Part shown: one piece after another, positions 11,216 through 19,495 of the stretch | Layout of the letters: each line of letters begins with the position of its first letter | Numbering within the stretch: the first letter of the stretch is position 1 | NCBI RefSeq assembly: GCF_014199305.1 | Contig: NZ_JACIJK010000001.1 | Span: 1 to 64,000 of the forward strand | Source: Sphingomonas aerophila | GTDB taxonomy: Bacteria; Pseudomonadota; Alphaproteobacteria; Sphingomonadales; Sphingomonadaceae | Direction of reading: 5' to 3' | Length of the DNA: 64,000 bases | Position numbers and translations under genes: made by a program | The notes under the pieces: generated by a model | The model's input: only the letters and a program-made list of their open reading frames with translations | The model's database searches: none | Told to the model about the DNA's origin: nothing

Positions 11216-13489
11216 CTACCGCTTCCGGCGTAACGGCACCACGTTTGCGGGGCGATGAAGGTCTTTTAGAGCGCGCGCCAATGCCTCTCGATCGAACGGT
11301 TTCGGCAAAAGTGGGAAGCGCCCGCCATGGGTGGCTTCCAACTCGGCAAACCCGCTGACAATGAGCACCGGGGTGTCAGCAGCCCCCAGCCTGATCCGCC
11401 GGGCAAGCTGCGAGCCCGTCATGCCGGGCATGAGCTGATCGGTCACGACTAGATCAACGTTCGAGTCTCGTGCAAGCTGATCCAGGGCATCCTCGCCTGA
11501 CCGTGCAAGCCGGACTGAGTGACCCATATCTTCCAGCATCGCGGCCGTGTTGGCGAGCACCAGAGGATCATCATCGACCACGAGGATGTCGAGAGCCTCC
11601 CCCGGTTCGACTGAAACGTCATCGACTGCCCGGCGCTGCGCAGCCGCTGCCTTGACCGTAGCCGGCAGGTATAGGTCGATCGTGGTGCCATGGCCGACGT
11701 GGCTACGGATCATGAGCCGGCCGCCAGACTGGGCAGCAAGGCCATGAACCATGGACAGGCCCAACCCAGTTCCCTTTCCTATGCCCTTGGTGGTGAAGAA
11801 CGGCTCTGTGGCCCGTGCGAGTGTCGCTGCATCCATGCCCTCCCCCGAGTCCGCGAGCGTCACTCGGACATAAGGGCCACTCGGCAGACCAGCGATGTTA
11901 GGCTGACCCAGGCTTTCTGCAGCCGCGCTCACGTCGAGCTTTCCGCCGCCAGGCATGGCATCGCGGGCGTTAACGGCGAGGTTGAGGAGCGCCATCTCCA
12001 GCTGGTTAACGTCAGCGTGGACAGGCGGTAGATCGCGCGGAAATCGCGTCTCCACGCGTACCTGTGGCCCCAATGAGCGTTGCAGCATGTCTGTCATACC
12101 GCGCACGAGCTCGGGTACGTCGACCGCCTCGGGACGAAGGTCCTGCCTGCGAGCAAAGGCGAGCAAACGCTGCGTTAAAGACGCGCCGCGATGCGCGCCC
12201 TCGAGCGCGCTCTCGACCAAACGCATCAGCTTGGGGTCATCTGGCAATTTTCTGCGCAGGATGTCCAAGTTGCCCATGATTACGGCTAGTAGGTTGTTGA
12301 AATCATGCGCCACGCCACCAGTGAGCTGACCGATGGTCTCAATCTTCTGCGCCTGCCTGAGCGCTTCTTCCGCGCGTTTGCGCTCTGTAACGTCGGTCAG
12401 GCCGCCGACGAGGTACAGGAAGGTGCCGTGCTCGTCCCGCTCGATCCGTGCCGCGGATACGACGTCTAGGAAGGCTCCGTCTTTTGTGACCACACGATAC
12501 TCGCGCGGTTCCAGCGCGTCCTGGGCTACCAGCGCCGGCCAGTCTGTTGTGCGAAATTGACGGGCTGACTCTTCGGTCAGGAAGTTGATCAGCGGGCGAC
12601 CGACAACTTCGTCGCGTTGATAACCCATAAGCTCCAGCCACGTATTGCTGACCTGCTCGATCCTGCCCTCCTGGTCGAGGGAATGGAGCGGTAGCGGCGT
12701 GCCTCGATATAGTGAGCGGAACCGCTCCTCGCTGGCGCGCAGAGCCACGGCTTCGCGCTCAGCGAGCACTGCAAAGCGGCGGTCGAACATCGCAGCAACA
12801 AGGGAGAAAAGAAGGACCAGAAAGGAGGCGGCAAACACACCGACCGCAAGCGCTGTTTGGCCGACGCTTTCAGGGCCACCTTCCATCCTGACGCCGAGGC
12901 CGGTGAAGGTGGCCGCTTTAATGCCGGCGAAGTGCATTCCGGAGATTGCGCCGCCCATAACGAGCGCCGCCACGACCTTCTCCGCCTGTCCGCTGTTGCG
13001 CGACGCGAGCCACAGCGCCGACGTGGCCGCACCGATCGCAATCAGCACGGAAGCGCTGAACCACAGCCCGTCATAGCTGATCGCTGCGCTCATTTGCATG
13101 GCCGCCATCCCCATGTAGTGCATGCCGACGACGCCCAGGCCCATGAACAGGCCGGCGGCGAGCAGCTGACCTCCTGATCCGTGAGACCGCGCCATCACGG
13201 CAAATGCTATTCCGGTCACGCAGATAGCGATGAGCAGCGATAGCAGGGTAAGGCCGAGGTCGTACCCGACCTCCATGCCCGGCATGCTGAACGCGAGCAT
13301 GGCGACAAAGTGCATGGCCCAAATCCCGCCGCCCATCGCCACCGCTGCGGCGCCGAGCCATACCTGCCGGATCCAGCCGTTGGATGCGCGGATGCGGGCC
13401 GCCAGATCGAGCGCGGTGTAAGACGCGAACATCGCAATGGCGATCGACATGATCACCAGCGTGCTGCTGTGCGTTCCCGAACTGGTCAT
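11216..13489 (-). CDS. MHYT-domain hybrid sensor histidine kinase (MHYT-PAS-HisKA-HATPase-REC)
   Basis: A 757-residue membrane kinase. Seven predicted helices in residues 10-235 carry three MHYT-type motifs (MHFVAM at 59, MHYMGM at 123, MHFAGI at 185). In this family they are proposed to bind copper and sense O2, CO or NO. A PAS domain (250-370) leads to HisKA with His395 in GGVAHDFNNLL, an HATPase (GTGLGLSMVHGLAAQSGG) and a C-terminal receiver (VVDDDP, Asp in VVTDQLMPG, LLPKPF). Complete and probably active. ATG start after GGGGGCAAG. Upstream is a long gap; downstream is a gene remnant. Confidence 0.93.
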   Translation of the reverse strand: MTSSGTHSSTLVIMSIAIAMFASYTALDLAARIRASNGWIRQVWLGAAAVAMGGGIWAMHFVAMLAFSMPGMEVGYDLGLTLLSLLIAICVTGIAFAVMARSHGSGGQLLAAGLFMGLGVVGMHYMGMAAMQMSAAISYDGLWFSASVLIAIGAATSALWLASRNSGQAEKVVAALVMGGAISGMHFAGIKAATFTGLGVRMEGGPESVGQTALAVGVFAASFLVLLFSLVAAMFDRRFAVLAEREAVALRASEERFRSLYRGTPLPLHSLDQEGRIEQVSNTWLELMGYQRDEVVGRPLINFLTEESARQFRTTDWPALVAQDALEPREYRVVTKDGAFLDVVSAARIERDEHGTFLYLVGGLTDVTERKRAEEALRQAQKIETIGQLTGGVAHDFNNLLAVIMGNLDILRRKLPDDPKLMRLVESALEGAHRGASLTQRLLAFARRQDLRPEAVDVPELVRGMTDMLQRSLGPQVRVETRFPRDLPPVHADVNQLEMALLNLAVNARDAMPGGGKLDVSAAAESLGQPNIAGLPSGPYVRVTLADSGEGMDAATLARATEPFFTTKGIGKGTGLGLSMVHGLAAQSGGRLMIRSHVGHGTTIDLYLPATVKAAAAQRRAVDDVSVEPGEALDILVVDDDPLVLANTAAMLEDMGHSVRLARSGEDALDQLARDSNVDLVVTDQLMPGMTGSQLARRIRLGAADTPVLIVSGFAELEATHGGRFPLLPKPFDREALARALKDLHRPANVVPLRRKR

Positions 13490-14060
13490 CTTGCCCCCAA
13501 CCGAAATGATACACTGGCGTCAGTGAGTTACTAGGCACTGAATGGCAGCACGGAGAGGTAGTTATCCGACCGAGATTGGCTGGCAGAAGCGCTTCGGCAC
13601 GACCGGGACAAAGGTGGTGCTAAGTCAAGAACTGCTCCGCGACGTAGCTCCGAACGTAATCTGGAGCCTGCGCCGCGGCTGAGGTGAGGCCTGACGGTGC
13701 CAAATTTAAATACACCAGGAAGCCGCCCGCAAGGTCGACGAGGCTCTCGGCCGTGCGGTTGCAAGCAAGGTGGACAACTCATTGAAGAACGCGATCATCG
13801 AAAGCGAGGGGGCTGCGGATGGCGGGCGGCCGAGCGGAAGGTACGGACGAGGGTCGGGGAAGCGAGAAGGCTCACAGAGGCGAGCACCTGCGGCGCGCTT
13901 ACCCGGTGAGCAAGGACGGCACCTTTGCGAGCTTCTTGCTTTTGTTAGGGGATATAGAGTCTGTTTCCATGATCCAGAAGCGGAGCGGATAGGCCTCACT
14001 GGCAATCCGGAGTGGCTGCGCCGCCTCAACCGCTTGGCGAGGCACTCGAGGGAGGAAGAT
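13490..14060. other. 571-base gap without a convincing gene
   Basis: It separates the divergent MHYT kinase and the small gene at 14061, so it must hold both promoters, but no clear -35/-10 pair or sigma-factor box was recognised. A 57-codon frame (13819-13992, ATG after GAGGGGG) and a codon-like stretch before 13770 that encodes charged helical residues but lacks a start may be remnants of genes. Neither resembles a known family. Confidence 0.4.
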
Positions 14061-14237
14061 ATGGACGAAGATGTTGCCGAGCAGGCCGAACAGCGGTCTG
14101 AGATCCACTTCCTCGCGGCGCTAGTGGATGAGCTGATGCGGACGATGTTAGACGCGGGCACTCTCACTCGTGCACAGCTGAACGACATCGAGCGCGTTGC
14201 GGCAGAAAAGGCAGGTCAGACCCCGCGAGCGTGGTGA
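14061..14237 (+). CDS. Small acidic helical protein, unknown function
   Basis: A 58-residue protein, largely helical and acidic at the N-terminus (MDEDVAEQAEQRSEIHF), with an amphipathic middle (LAALVDELMRTMLDAGTLT). The ATG is preceded by a strong GGGAGGAAG site at the right distance, so this start is preferred over a longer in-frame reading from 13770. No family is recognised. Two-helix proteins like this occur beside histidine kinases in sphingomonads, but a link to signalling is only inferred from its position. Confidence 0.6.
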   Translation: MDEDVAEQAEQRSEIHFLAALVDELMRTMLDAGTLTRAQLNDIERVAAEKAGQTPRAW

Positions 14238-14364
14238 GCCGCCAGGCAACAAGGGTGCAACAACCTCGGGCAGCGTCTCAGAATCAGGCGCTGAGCGCCA
14301 CCCGGCAAGTGGGCTTATAACCTGTGGCAAGGACGAGCAGCCCGTGGGGGACCAGGCTGGATGG

Positions 14365-14625
14365 ATGTCCCGGTACTACATCCATCTCCAGGATCCGAAT
14401 GGCCACTGCCATGATGGCGAGGGCTTCGAAGCCGAAGGTCTTGATCAGGCCACAGCTGTAGCTCGAGAGACTGCGGGCCAGCTCCTCCGTGAAGCCGTCT
14501 CTAAAGGGGAGGACGCGGTTTCCCTGCTGATGTGTCTGGACGACAGCTCAGGCACTCGCATTGCAAACTTCGCGGTACATGGCTCGTTCGCGACATATGC
14601 CCAGACCGGTGTTCGCTTGGGCTAG
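14365..14625 (+). CDS. DUF6894 family protein
   Basis: An 86-residue cytoplasmic protein matching the DUF6894 pattern: MSRYYIHLQDPNGHCHDGEG at the start, a central helix with ATAVARETAGQLLREA, and IANFAVHG near the end. The domain is widespread as a stand-alone small protein in Sphingomonadales and Rhizobiales and has no known function. The internal ATG is chosen because the family begins there; the longer frame upstream has no typical sequence. It follows the small gene at 14061 by 127 bases and may be co-transcribed. Confidence 0.75.
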   Translation: MSRYYIHLQDPNGHCHDGEGFEAEGLDQATAVARETAGQLLREAVSKGEDAVSLLMCLDDSSGTRIANFAVHGSFATYAQTGVRLG

Positions 14626-14655
14626 CCGCCAACAGGTCGATCAGGTGCGCCAAGC

Positions 14656-14835
14656 CTATGGGCGTTCTGCCGGCGTTCGCCGCTCCTCAACCGCATCCAG
14701 CGCCTGTAAGAGATCGGTAAACGGGTGAGCCTCGTCGACTGGGAATAGCCGTTGAAAGCCGGTTCCGAGCACGTCCAGGTCGCGTCGGGTAAGCAGCCCG
14801 ACGGCCACGATCTTATCAGGCCCATTCGTTCTCAT
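14656..14835 (-). CDS. Small conserved protein, unknown function
   Basis: A 59-residue protein with a compact domain: KIVAVGLLTRRDLDVLGTGF, then FPVDEAHPFTDLLQALDAVE. I recognise the general pattern (VGLLT-RDLD-LG-GF-R-FP) from small sphingomonad proteins but know no function. The ATG at 14835 fits the domain; a longer in-frame start exists at 14898. It lies on the opposite strand between DUF6894 and the BLUF gene, and its 3' end nearly meets the DUF6894 stop. Confidence 0.6.
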   Translation of the reverse strand: MRTNGPDKIVAVGLLTRRDLDVLGTGFQRLFPVDEAHPFTDLLQALDAVEERRTPAERP

Positions 14836-14948
14836 GGGCAGCCAACAACCTTCTGCTTGGTTTGTGCCCGATCGTTCCGGCTGCGGCTTGGAGAACACAG
14901 CTCACGATAGAGGCTGTTTTTCCCCGAGCTCCTCCCCAGATTACAGCC

Positions 14949-15359
14949 ATGGATTGCCCCATCGACTACAAGCGCCTGATCTACACCAGCTGCATCCGGG
15001 GCTCCCTCTCCGATGGTGATGTGGCCGCCATCTTTGCCGCGTCCCGGCGTAACAACGGCCTCGACGGGGTCACAGGTATTCTGCTGATCGAGAACCGGCG
15101 TTTCCTGCAGGTGCTCGAGGGGCCAGCAGAAAGCGTCGACTTGACGTTCGAGCGCATAAGGGCCGACGAACGGCACCGGGACGTTGTTGTGCTAGATGAG
15201 CAATGCGAGGCTGAGCGAATCTTTGCGGATTGGGCGATGGCTGGCTGGCCGGGTGAGCGACCCGCCAACGCAGTCGAGAAACTTGGCAGGCTATTGCGGC
15301 ATGCGCCGGCCGAGGTGGCACGGTACTTTCCGAGCCTCAACGTTCCCCAGCCCGTCTAA
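14949..15359 (+). CDS. BLUF-domain blue-light photoreceptor
   Basis: A 136-residue single-domain BLUF protein. The FAD-binding set is complete: Tyr12 in RLIYTS, Asn36 in RRNNGLDGVTGILL, Gln54 in FLQVLEGP, plus Trp95 and Met97 in FADWAMAG. The Tyr/Gln pair rearranges hydrogen bonds to flavin on blue-light absorption. About 40 residues follow the fold as a C-terminal helical cap without a known effector domain, so signalling must go through a partner protein. It sits 450 bases from a diguanylate cyclase gene that faces it. ATG at 14949 fits the domain start; the ribosome site is weak. Confidence 0.93.
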   Translation: MDCPIDYKRLIYTSCIRGSLSDGDVAAIFAASRRNNGLDGVTGILLIENRRFLQVLEGPAESVDLTFERIRADERHRDVVVLDEQCEAERIFADWAMAGWPGERPANAVEKLGRLLRHAPAEVARYFPSLNVPQPV

Positions 15360-15412
15360 GCTGGGCGGCTGGTTGCTGGCTGCGACCAAGTGGCGCTGCT
15401 CAGCAGGTCACT

Positions 15413-15655
15413 CTACCCAGCCACATACGGGTACGCGCCGCGGACTATCTCTAGACTTCGCCGGATTACCCGCCGTTCGGTCGCATCACCCTTCGGCTTG
15501 ATGCGCCAGTTGAAGCGAGCGCTCATGGCTGCTGGCAATTTCCGGATATCACCGATCGCCTCGCGCCAGCGGGCAGCATCGCCTCCTGCCCCGCTCATGA
15601 CGAGCATGACCAGAAGTTCGCGCAACTCATCTGGCGTATGTACCTGGAAAGCCAT
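15413..15655 (-). CDS. Small protein of unknown function with a degenerate copy at 11.1 kb
   Basis: An 80-residue, probably helical and basic protein: MAFQVHTPDELRELLVMLVM, a Gly/Ala-rich turn, then KLPAAMSARFNWRIKPKGDA and a basic C-terminal helix. No family is recognised. That the gene is or was real is supported by the remnant at 11122-11205, where the C-terminal codons are kept with mainly synonymous changes. ATG start without a clear ribosome site. Convergent with the BLUF gene. Confidence 0.6.
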   Translation of the reverse strand: MAFQVHTPDELRELLVMLVMSGAGGDAARWREAIGDIRKLPAAMSARFNWRIKPKGDATERRVIRRSLEIVRGAYPYVAG

Positions 15656-15809
15656 AGCCGGGCTTTACCGGAACATGGTCAAGAACTGGTAACCAAGGGC
15701 CTGCTCTCAACGGGCATCCTTCTGTGTGCTCGGCCTAGACCGGAAACAGGATCTCCGTCGCCGACTACACTCGGACGGCTGGCCAGCCGGGTGGCAGACG
15801 AGGGCGAGC

Positions 15810-16802
15810 CTAGCTCGCCATCCTGAGGTCAGTCATGCGTGTGCAGTTCCGTCCCTCCGCCTTCGCGCGGTAAAGCTCCTGATCGGCCTCGGCTAGCCAG
15901 TTACCGGCGCTCATGTGCCCGGCCACGGACGACACTCCAAGGCTCGCGGTAACCTTGAGCGTTTGAAGGCCACCAATTGCGAAGGTGTGTTTCTGAAGGG
16001 CGCAGCGTAGCCGCTCCGCGGCCACGAAGCCGTCCTGGGCGCCTGTTTCCGGCAAGAGAACGCCGAACTCCTCGCCGCCCAAACGACCGAGCACGTCGTT
16101 TGGCCGGAGCGTGGCCCGGGCCACGTCAGCGAGCTGGCGCAGAACCTGGTCCCCTGCGGGATGACCGTGCGTGTCGTTGATCGACTTGAAATGGTCGATG
16201 TCGAGGAACACGACCGAGGCAGGCCGATGGTATCGTGCGTGGCGATCGAACTCGCGCTGCAACTCCTCTTCGAACCCGCGACGCGTAAGCGCGCCGGTGA
16301 GGTAGTCACTGCGTGCGATCATGCGCAACTCGAGCTCGTCGCTGACCACGTTGGCGAAGTTGCTGAGGATCGCGATGTCGGCGGGGCTGAACCGGCGAGG
16401 CTTCGTGTCCATCGCGCACAGCGAGCCTACGTTGTAGCCATCAGGCGTGCGCAGGGGGACACCCGCATAGCTGCGAATGCGGGGGCCACCCAAGACCAGC
16501 GGGTTCGTTGCGAAGCGCTCATCGAGATGCGCGTCTTCCACGATAAGCGGCTCGCGCTGCTGAATGGTATGCGTGCAGAAGGAAACGGACCGCGATGTTT
16601 CGTTCACGTTCAATCCGCGCTGCGCTTTCAGCCACTGCCTGTTTCTGTCGACCAGAGAAACGGTCGCGATCGGCACGGCGAGGACCGTGCGCACCAGGTT
16701 CACAACATTCTCGAACAGCTCTTCCGGGGGTGTCTCAAGGATCTCAAGGCGGCCCAACGCCGCGAGCCTTGCTTCGTCGTCCATCAGCTTTGCTTCAAGC
16801 AC
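15810..16802 (-). CDS. GAF-GGDEF diguanylate cyclase
   Basis: A 330-residue soluble protein: a GAF domain at about 25-160 (PIATVSLVDRNRQWLKA; SFCTHTI) and a GGDEF domain at about 170-325 with FLDIDHFKSINDTHGH and the active-site loop RLGGEEF. An RxxD inhibitory site (RPND) lies at its usual place before the loop, so product feedback by c-di-GMP is expected. It should make c-di-GMP from two GTP. The GTG start overlaps the 3' end of the 84-codon gene by eight bases, indicating coupling; an ATG six codons in is an alternative start. Confidence 0.92.
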   Translation of the reverse strand: MLEAKLMDDEARLAALGRLEILETPPEELFENVVNLVRTVLAVPIATVSLVDRNRQWLKAQRGLNVNETSRSVSFCTHTIQQREPLIVEDAHLDERFATNPLVLGGPRIRSYAGVPLRTPDGYNVGSLCAMDTKPRRFSPADIAILSNFANVVSDELELRMIARSDYLTGALTRRGFEEELQREFDRHARYHRPASVVFLDIDHFKSINDTHGHPAGDQVLRQLADVARATLRPNDVLGRLGGEEFGVLLPETGAQDGFVAAERLRCALQKHTFAIGGLQTLKVTASLGVSSVAGHMSAGNWLAEADQELYRAKAEGRNCTRMTDLRMAS

Positions 16803-17049
16803 TGGCAGTGTCCTGCAAAAGGGCTCGCATCGCGCTGGTCAGCTCGGCGTGATAGCTGTCGAGCAGCTGACGCACGCTTGCGTCGATCACCTCCTCGGTC
16901 AGGCCGGCTGCCCGAAGACTTGAGACAAGCGCTGCAAGGTGCCGTTGGTGCCGCTGAACGCTGTCCTGCAGCTCCGCAGGGATCGACGGCAGATCGACAT
17001 GCCGCGAGGGGATTGGTCCGTATACGGCCCGCAACGATGAGTTCTGCAT
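16795..17049 (-). CDS. Small helical protein between two c-di-GMP genes
   Basis: An 84-residue protein: MQNSSLRAVYGPIPSRHVDL, then a predicted long coiled helix (ELQDSVQRHQRHLAALVSSL) and a second helix (VIDASVRQLLDSYHAELTSA). No family is recognised. It lies seven bases after the GGDEF-EAL gene and overlaps the diguanylate cyclase gene, so all three are probably one transcript and the product may regulate one of the enzymes. The ATG at 17049 is chosen over a longer frame that would run into the upstream gene. Confidence 0.65.
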   Translation of the reverse strand: MQNSSLRAVYGPIPSRHVDLPSIPAELQDSVQRHQRHLAALVSSLRAAGLTEEVIDASVRQLLDSYHAELTSAMRALLQDTASA

Positions 17050-17056
17050 GAACTGA

Positions 17057-18874
17057 TTATAGGACCTGTTGACCTGCCAGGGCGCGGTCGCGCCCCCAAT
17101 TTTGATGCGTCTCGCCAGAGGCAAACACGGCCTCGCAGGCCGTGCCCACATGAAGGTGGCGTGTTTCTATCTCGGCTGCCGGCACCGCCTTGCCGAAGTG
17201 GAAGCCTTGCCCGACATTGCACCCTGCCTGCTGCAGGAAAGCGAGTTGTGCGGCATCCTCGATGCCTTCGGCTACCACTTCGATCGACATGCTTTTGCCA
17301 AGATCGATCATCGTCCGCACGATCGCGCGATCCTCATGACTTTCGGTAACGCTGCTAACGAAGCTGCGATCGATCTTGATGACGTCCACCGGGAACTGCT
17401 TGAGGTGAGACAGTGAGGCATAGCCCGTACCGAAGTCGTCGAGTGCTATCCGAACGCCCTCATTGCTTAGCTTGCGTAATACTCGGGCAACGTGGGGTGC
17501 ACCGTCGCCCAGGAACACCCCTTCGGTAACCTCAAGCTCGATCATGGAGGCGGGCACGCCCGCTTGTGCCAGTTGTGTCAAAAGGCGTTCGGCGAAATTC
17601 TCGACCCGGAAGTCAGCGGCTGCCGCATTGAAGGCGACGGGCACGGCACACGAGCTGTCTCCCCAGCGGCTCAAGTCGGACACGATCTTCCCGAAGATTG
17701 TATCGGTGATCCTGGTCGCCAGGCACTTGTCATCGAAAGCGGCCGTTATGGTCTCCGGCGATTGCCATTGCCCGCCGGGCTGGCGCCAGCGCAGGAGGGC
17801 CTCAAGTCCACATAGCTTGCCCGAAGCGAGATCGAACTTCGGCTGGTAGTGCGGCTCGATCCAGCAGTTCGCGATGGCTGTTGCAGCGACTTCCAAAGAC
17901 GATGCGCGACGTTGGAGGGCCTGCCGCATGTCACCGCTGAAAACCAGTGCCCGGCCGGCTTCCTGTGACTTGCCTGTCAGAAGCGCGATGTCGGCGTTCA
18001 TGTACAGGTCGTCGGGCGTTCGACCTCCAAGTGGGAACACCGCAACACCGGCACTGGCCGTGCACTCGATCGGCCGCCCAGCATGATTATAAGGGAGGCG
18101 AAGACGTTCCAACATGAGCTCGACGAGCGACTGGACGTCGGCTCCTGCGGGAAGGTCGATCAGCGCCACAAACTCGTCGCCGCCAAAACGCGCTGCAAGA
18201 CCTCCCGCAGGAAGGATCTCGGCGAGCCGGGCTGCAAAGCCGCGCAACAGGGCATCGGCGCCAGCGTGCCCGATACGCTCGTTGATCTGCTTGAAGCGAT
18301 CGAGATCGAACGCGACCAAGCCGAAGCTACCCCCATCGGCCTGAGCCCGCTTAATCTTTTCATCGAGGCGAGCGTAGAAAAGCGCACGGTTCGCGAGGCC
18401 AGTCAGGCCGTCGTGTGTTGCGGCCCATTCGAGCTTCTTCTGCGCTGCCTCTCGTTCGGTGACGTCCCTGATAAAGGCTATCATGGTCGCCTCGCCTGCT
18501 ACCGGCGGTCCGTCAGGCGATATGATCACCTCCCAGCACGCCTGGGTCCTGGCGACAGTAGGACAGGTCGCAGCGAAGGTGGCTGGAATACCGATCCGAG
18601 CCGAGGCGAGAGCCGATGACACGGCACGTTGTTCTTCGCGCGGCCAAAAAGACAGCCAGTCCCGTCCGATCACGAACGCTGGATCGCGCACCTCGGTCAG
18701 GCGCATGGCTTCTGCGTTCATCCACGCCAGCCTACCGTCCAGGTCGATCAGGAAGATGCCCTGCTTACTGGCGTCGAGAAGAGCAAGCTTCTCGCCAAGG
18801 TCGCCGCCCACTCCGGGCGTCGGAACGGGGTGGCGCGTGCAAGGCGGCAAAACAGGCGGAGCGAAGTGATGCAT
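17057..18874 (-). CDS. PAS-GGDEF-EAL bifunctional c-di-GMP protein
   Basis: A 605-residue soluble protein. PAS at about 30-150, GGDEF at about 160-325 with FDLDRFKQINERIGHAGAD and an intact RFGGDEF loop but no RxxD inhibitory site (the place reads PAGG), and EAL at about 340-590. The EAL domain keeps LEALLRW, the metal-binding DDFGTGYASLSHLKQ, KIDRSFV and EVVAEGIE motifs, so phosphodiesterase activity is expected. Both halves look competent; the net direction is unknown. First gene of a likely operon with the 84-codon gene and the diguanylate cyclase. Confidence 0.93.
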   Translation of the reverse strand: MHHFAPPVLPPCTRHPVPTPGVGGDLGEKLALLDASKQGIFLIDLDGRLAWMNAEAMRLTEVRDPAFVIGRDWLSFWPREEQRAVSSALASARIGIPATFAATCPTVARTQACWEVIISPDGPPVAGEATMIAFIRDVTEREAAQKKLEWAATHDGLTGLANRALFYARLDEKIKRAQADGGSFGLVAFDLDRFKQINERIGHAGADALLRGFAARLAEILPAGGLAARFGGDEFVALIDLPAGADVQSLVELMLERLRLPYNHAGRPIECTASAGVAVFPLGGRTPDDLYMNADIALLTGKSQEAGRALVFSGDMRQALQRRASSLEVAATAIANCWIEPHYQPKFDLASGKLCGLEALLRWRQPGGQWQSPETITAAFDDKCLATRITDTIFGKIVSDLSRWGDSSCAVPVAFNAAAADFRVENFAERLLTQLAQAGVPASMIELEVTEGVFLGDGAPHVARVLRKLSNEGVRIALDDFGTGYASLSHLKQFPVDVIKIDRSFVSSVTESHEDRAIVRTMIDLGKSMSIEVVAEGIEDAAQLAFLQQAGCNVGQGFHFGKAVPAAEIETRHLHVGTACEAVFASGETHQNWGRDRALAGQQVL

Positions 18875-19105
18875 GGTCGTCTCGGTGCTCCTACCGACGA
18901 GGACTCGGTTAAAGATAATTGCCGTCTAATCTGAAAGGGTTAACGAAACACATCGCCAACCCGGAGCCCGGCAATCCCGGACATCCGAGACACGCGTGCC
19001 TTCAGCCCGTGACATCACGCCCGCTTCCACTTTCACCTCATCGAGGACGTCGATACGCCTGACGTTGATGCGTATAGAGCTTCGTCGCGCTGGTGCTGCT
19101 AGCGA

Positions 19106-19495
19106 TCAACAGAGGCTGGTGGCTTGCTCGTTGAGCAAGGTAGTTATGGCGGCAACGAGCTGGGCGTTTGCAAATGGCTTTGGCAGCAGCAAGCTTTTGG
19201 GCACCCCGTAGGCAGCCCAGTCGGCCGCACTGTCGCCGGTGACATACACGACCGCGATCTCCGCGTGCCGTTCCCGGGCATGCCGCGCGACGTCCCAGCC
19301 TATGATGCCTTGCCCAAGTCGGACGTCGGTGATGAGGCCGACCGGTCGAACGCTGTCGTCATCCAGGATGCTGACTGCCTCCTCGCCGAAGGTAGCGACC
19401 CGCACCGCAAAGCCCGCGTCCTTCAGCACGTCTTCCATCAAGATCTGGATTGCAGGTTCGTCCTCTACCACGAGCAGGAGTATGGGACTGGTCAT
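19106..19495 (-). CDS. Single-domain response regulator
   Basis: A 129-residue receiver: VVEDEP (9-14), Asp57 in LITDVRLGQG, Thr86 in YVTGDSA and Lys106 in LPKPF. All phosphorylation residues are present. No output domain. ATG after AAGGTGAGAACAA, a good ribosome site. Its 5' leader contains a short GC hairpin at 19536-19550. The GAF-PAS-kinase gene lies upstream in the same direction but 450 bases away, so a separate promoter is likely. Confidence 0.92.
   Translation of the reverse strand: MTSPILLLVVEDEPAIQILMEDVLKDAGFAVRVATFGEEAVSILDDDSVRPVGLITDVRLGQGIIGWDVARHARERHAEIAVVYVTGDSAADWAAYGVPKSLLLPKPFANAQLVAAITTLLNEQATSLC

Noticed and set aside
13770..14060. N-terminal extension of the small gene at 14061, starting at a GTG at 13770
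   Set aside because: Arg/Gly-rich low-quality sequence, while the internal ATG at 14061 has a strong GGAGG site and a coherent acidic helix.
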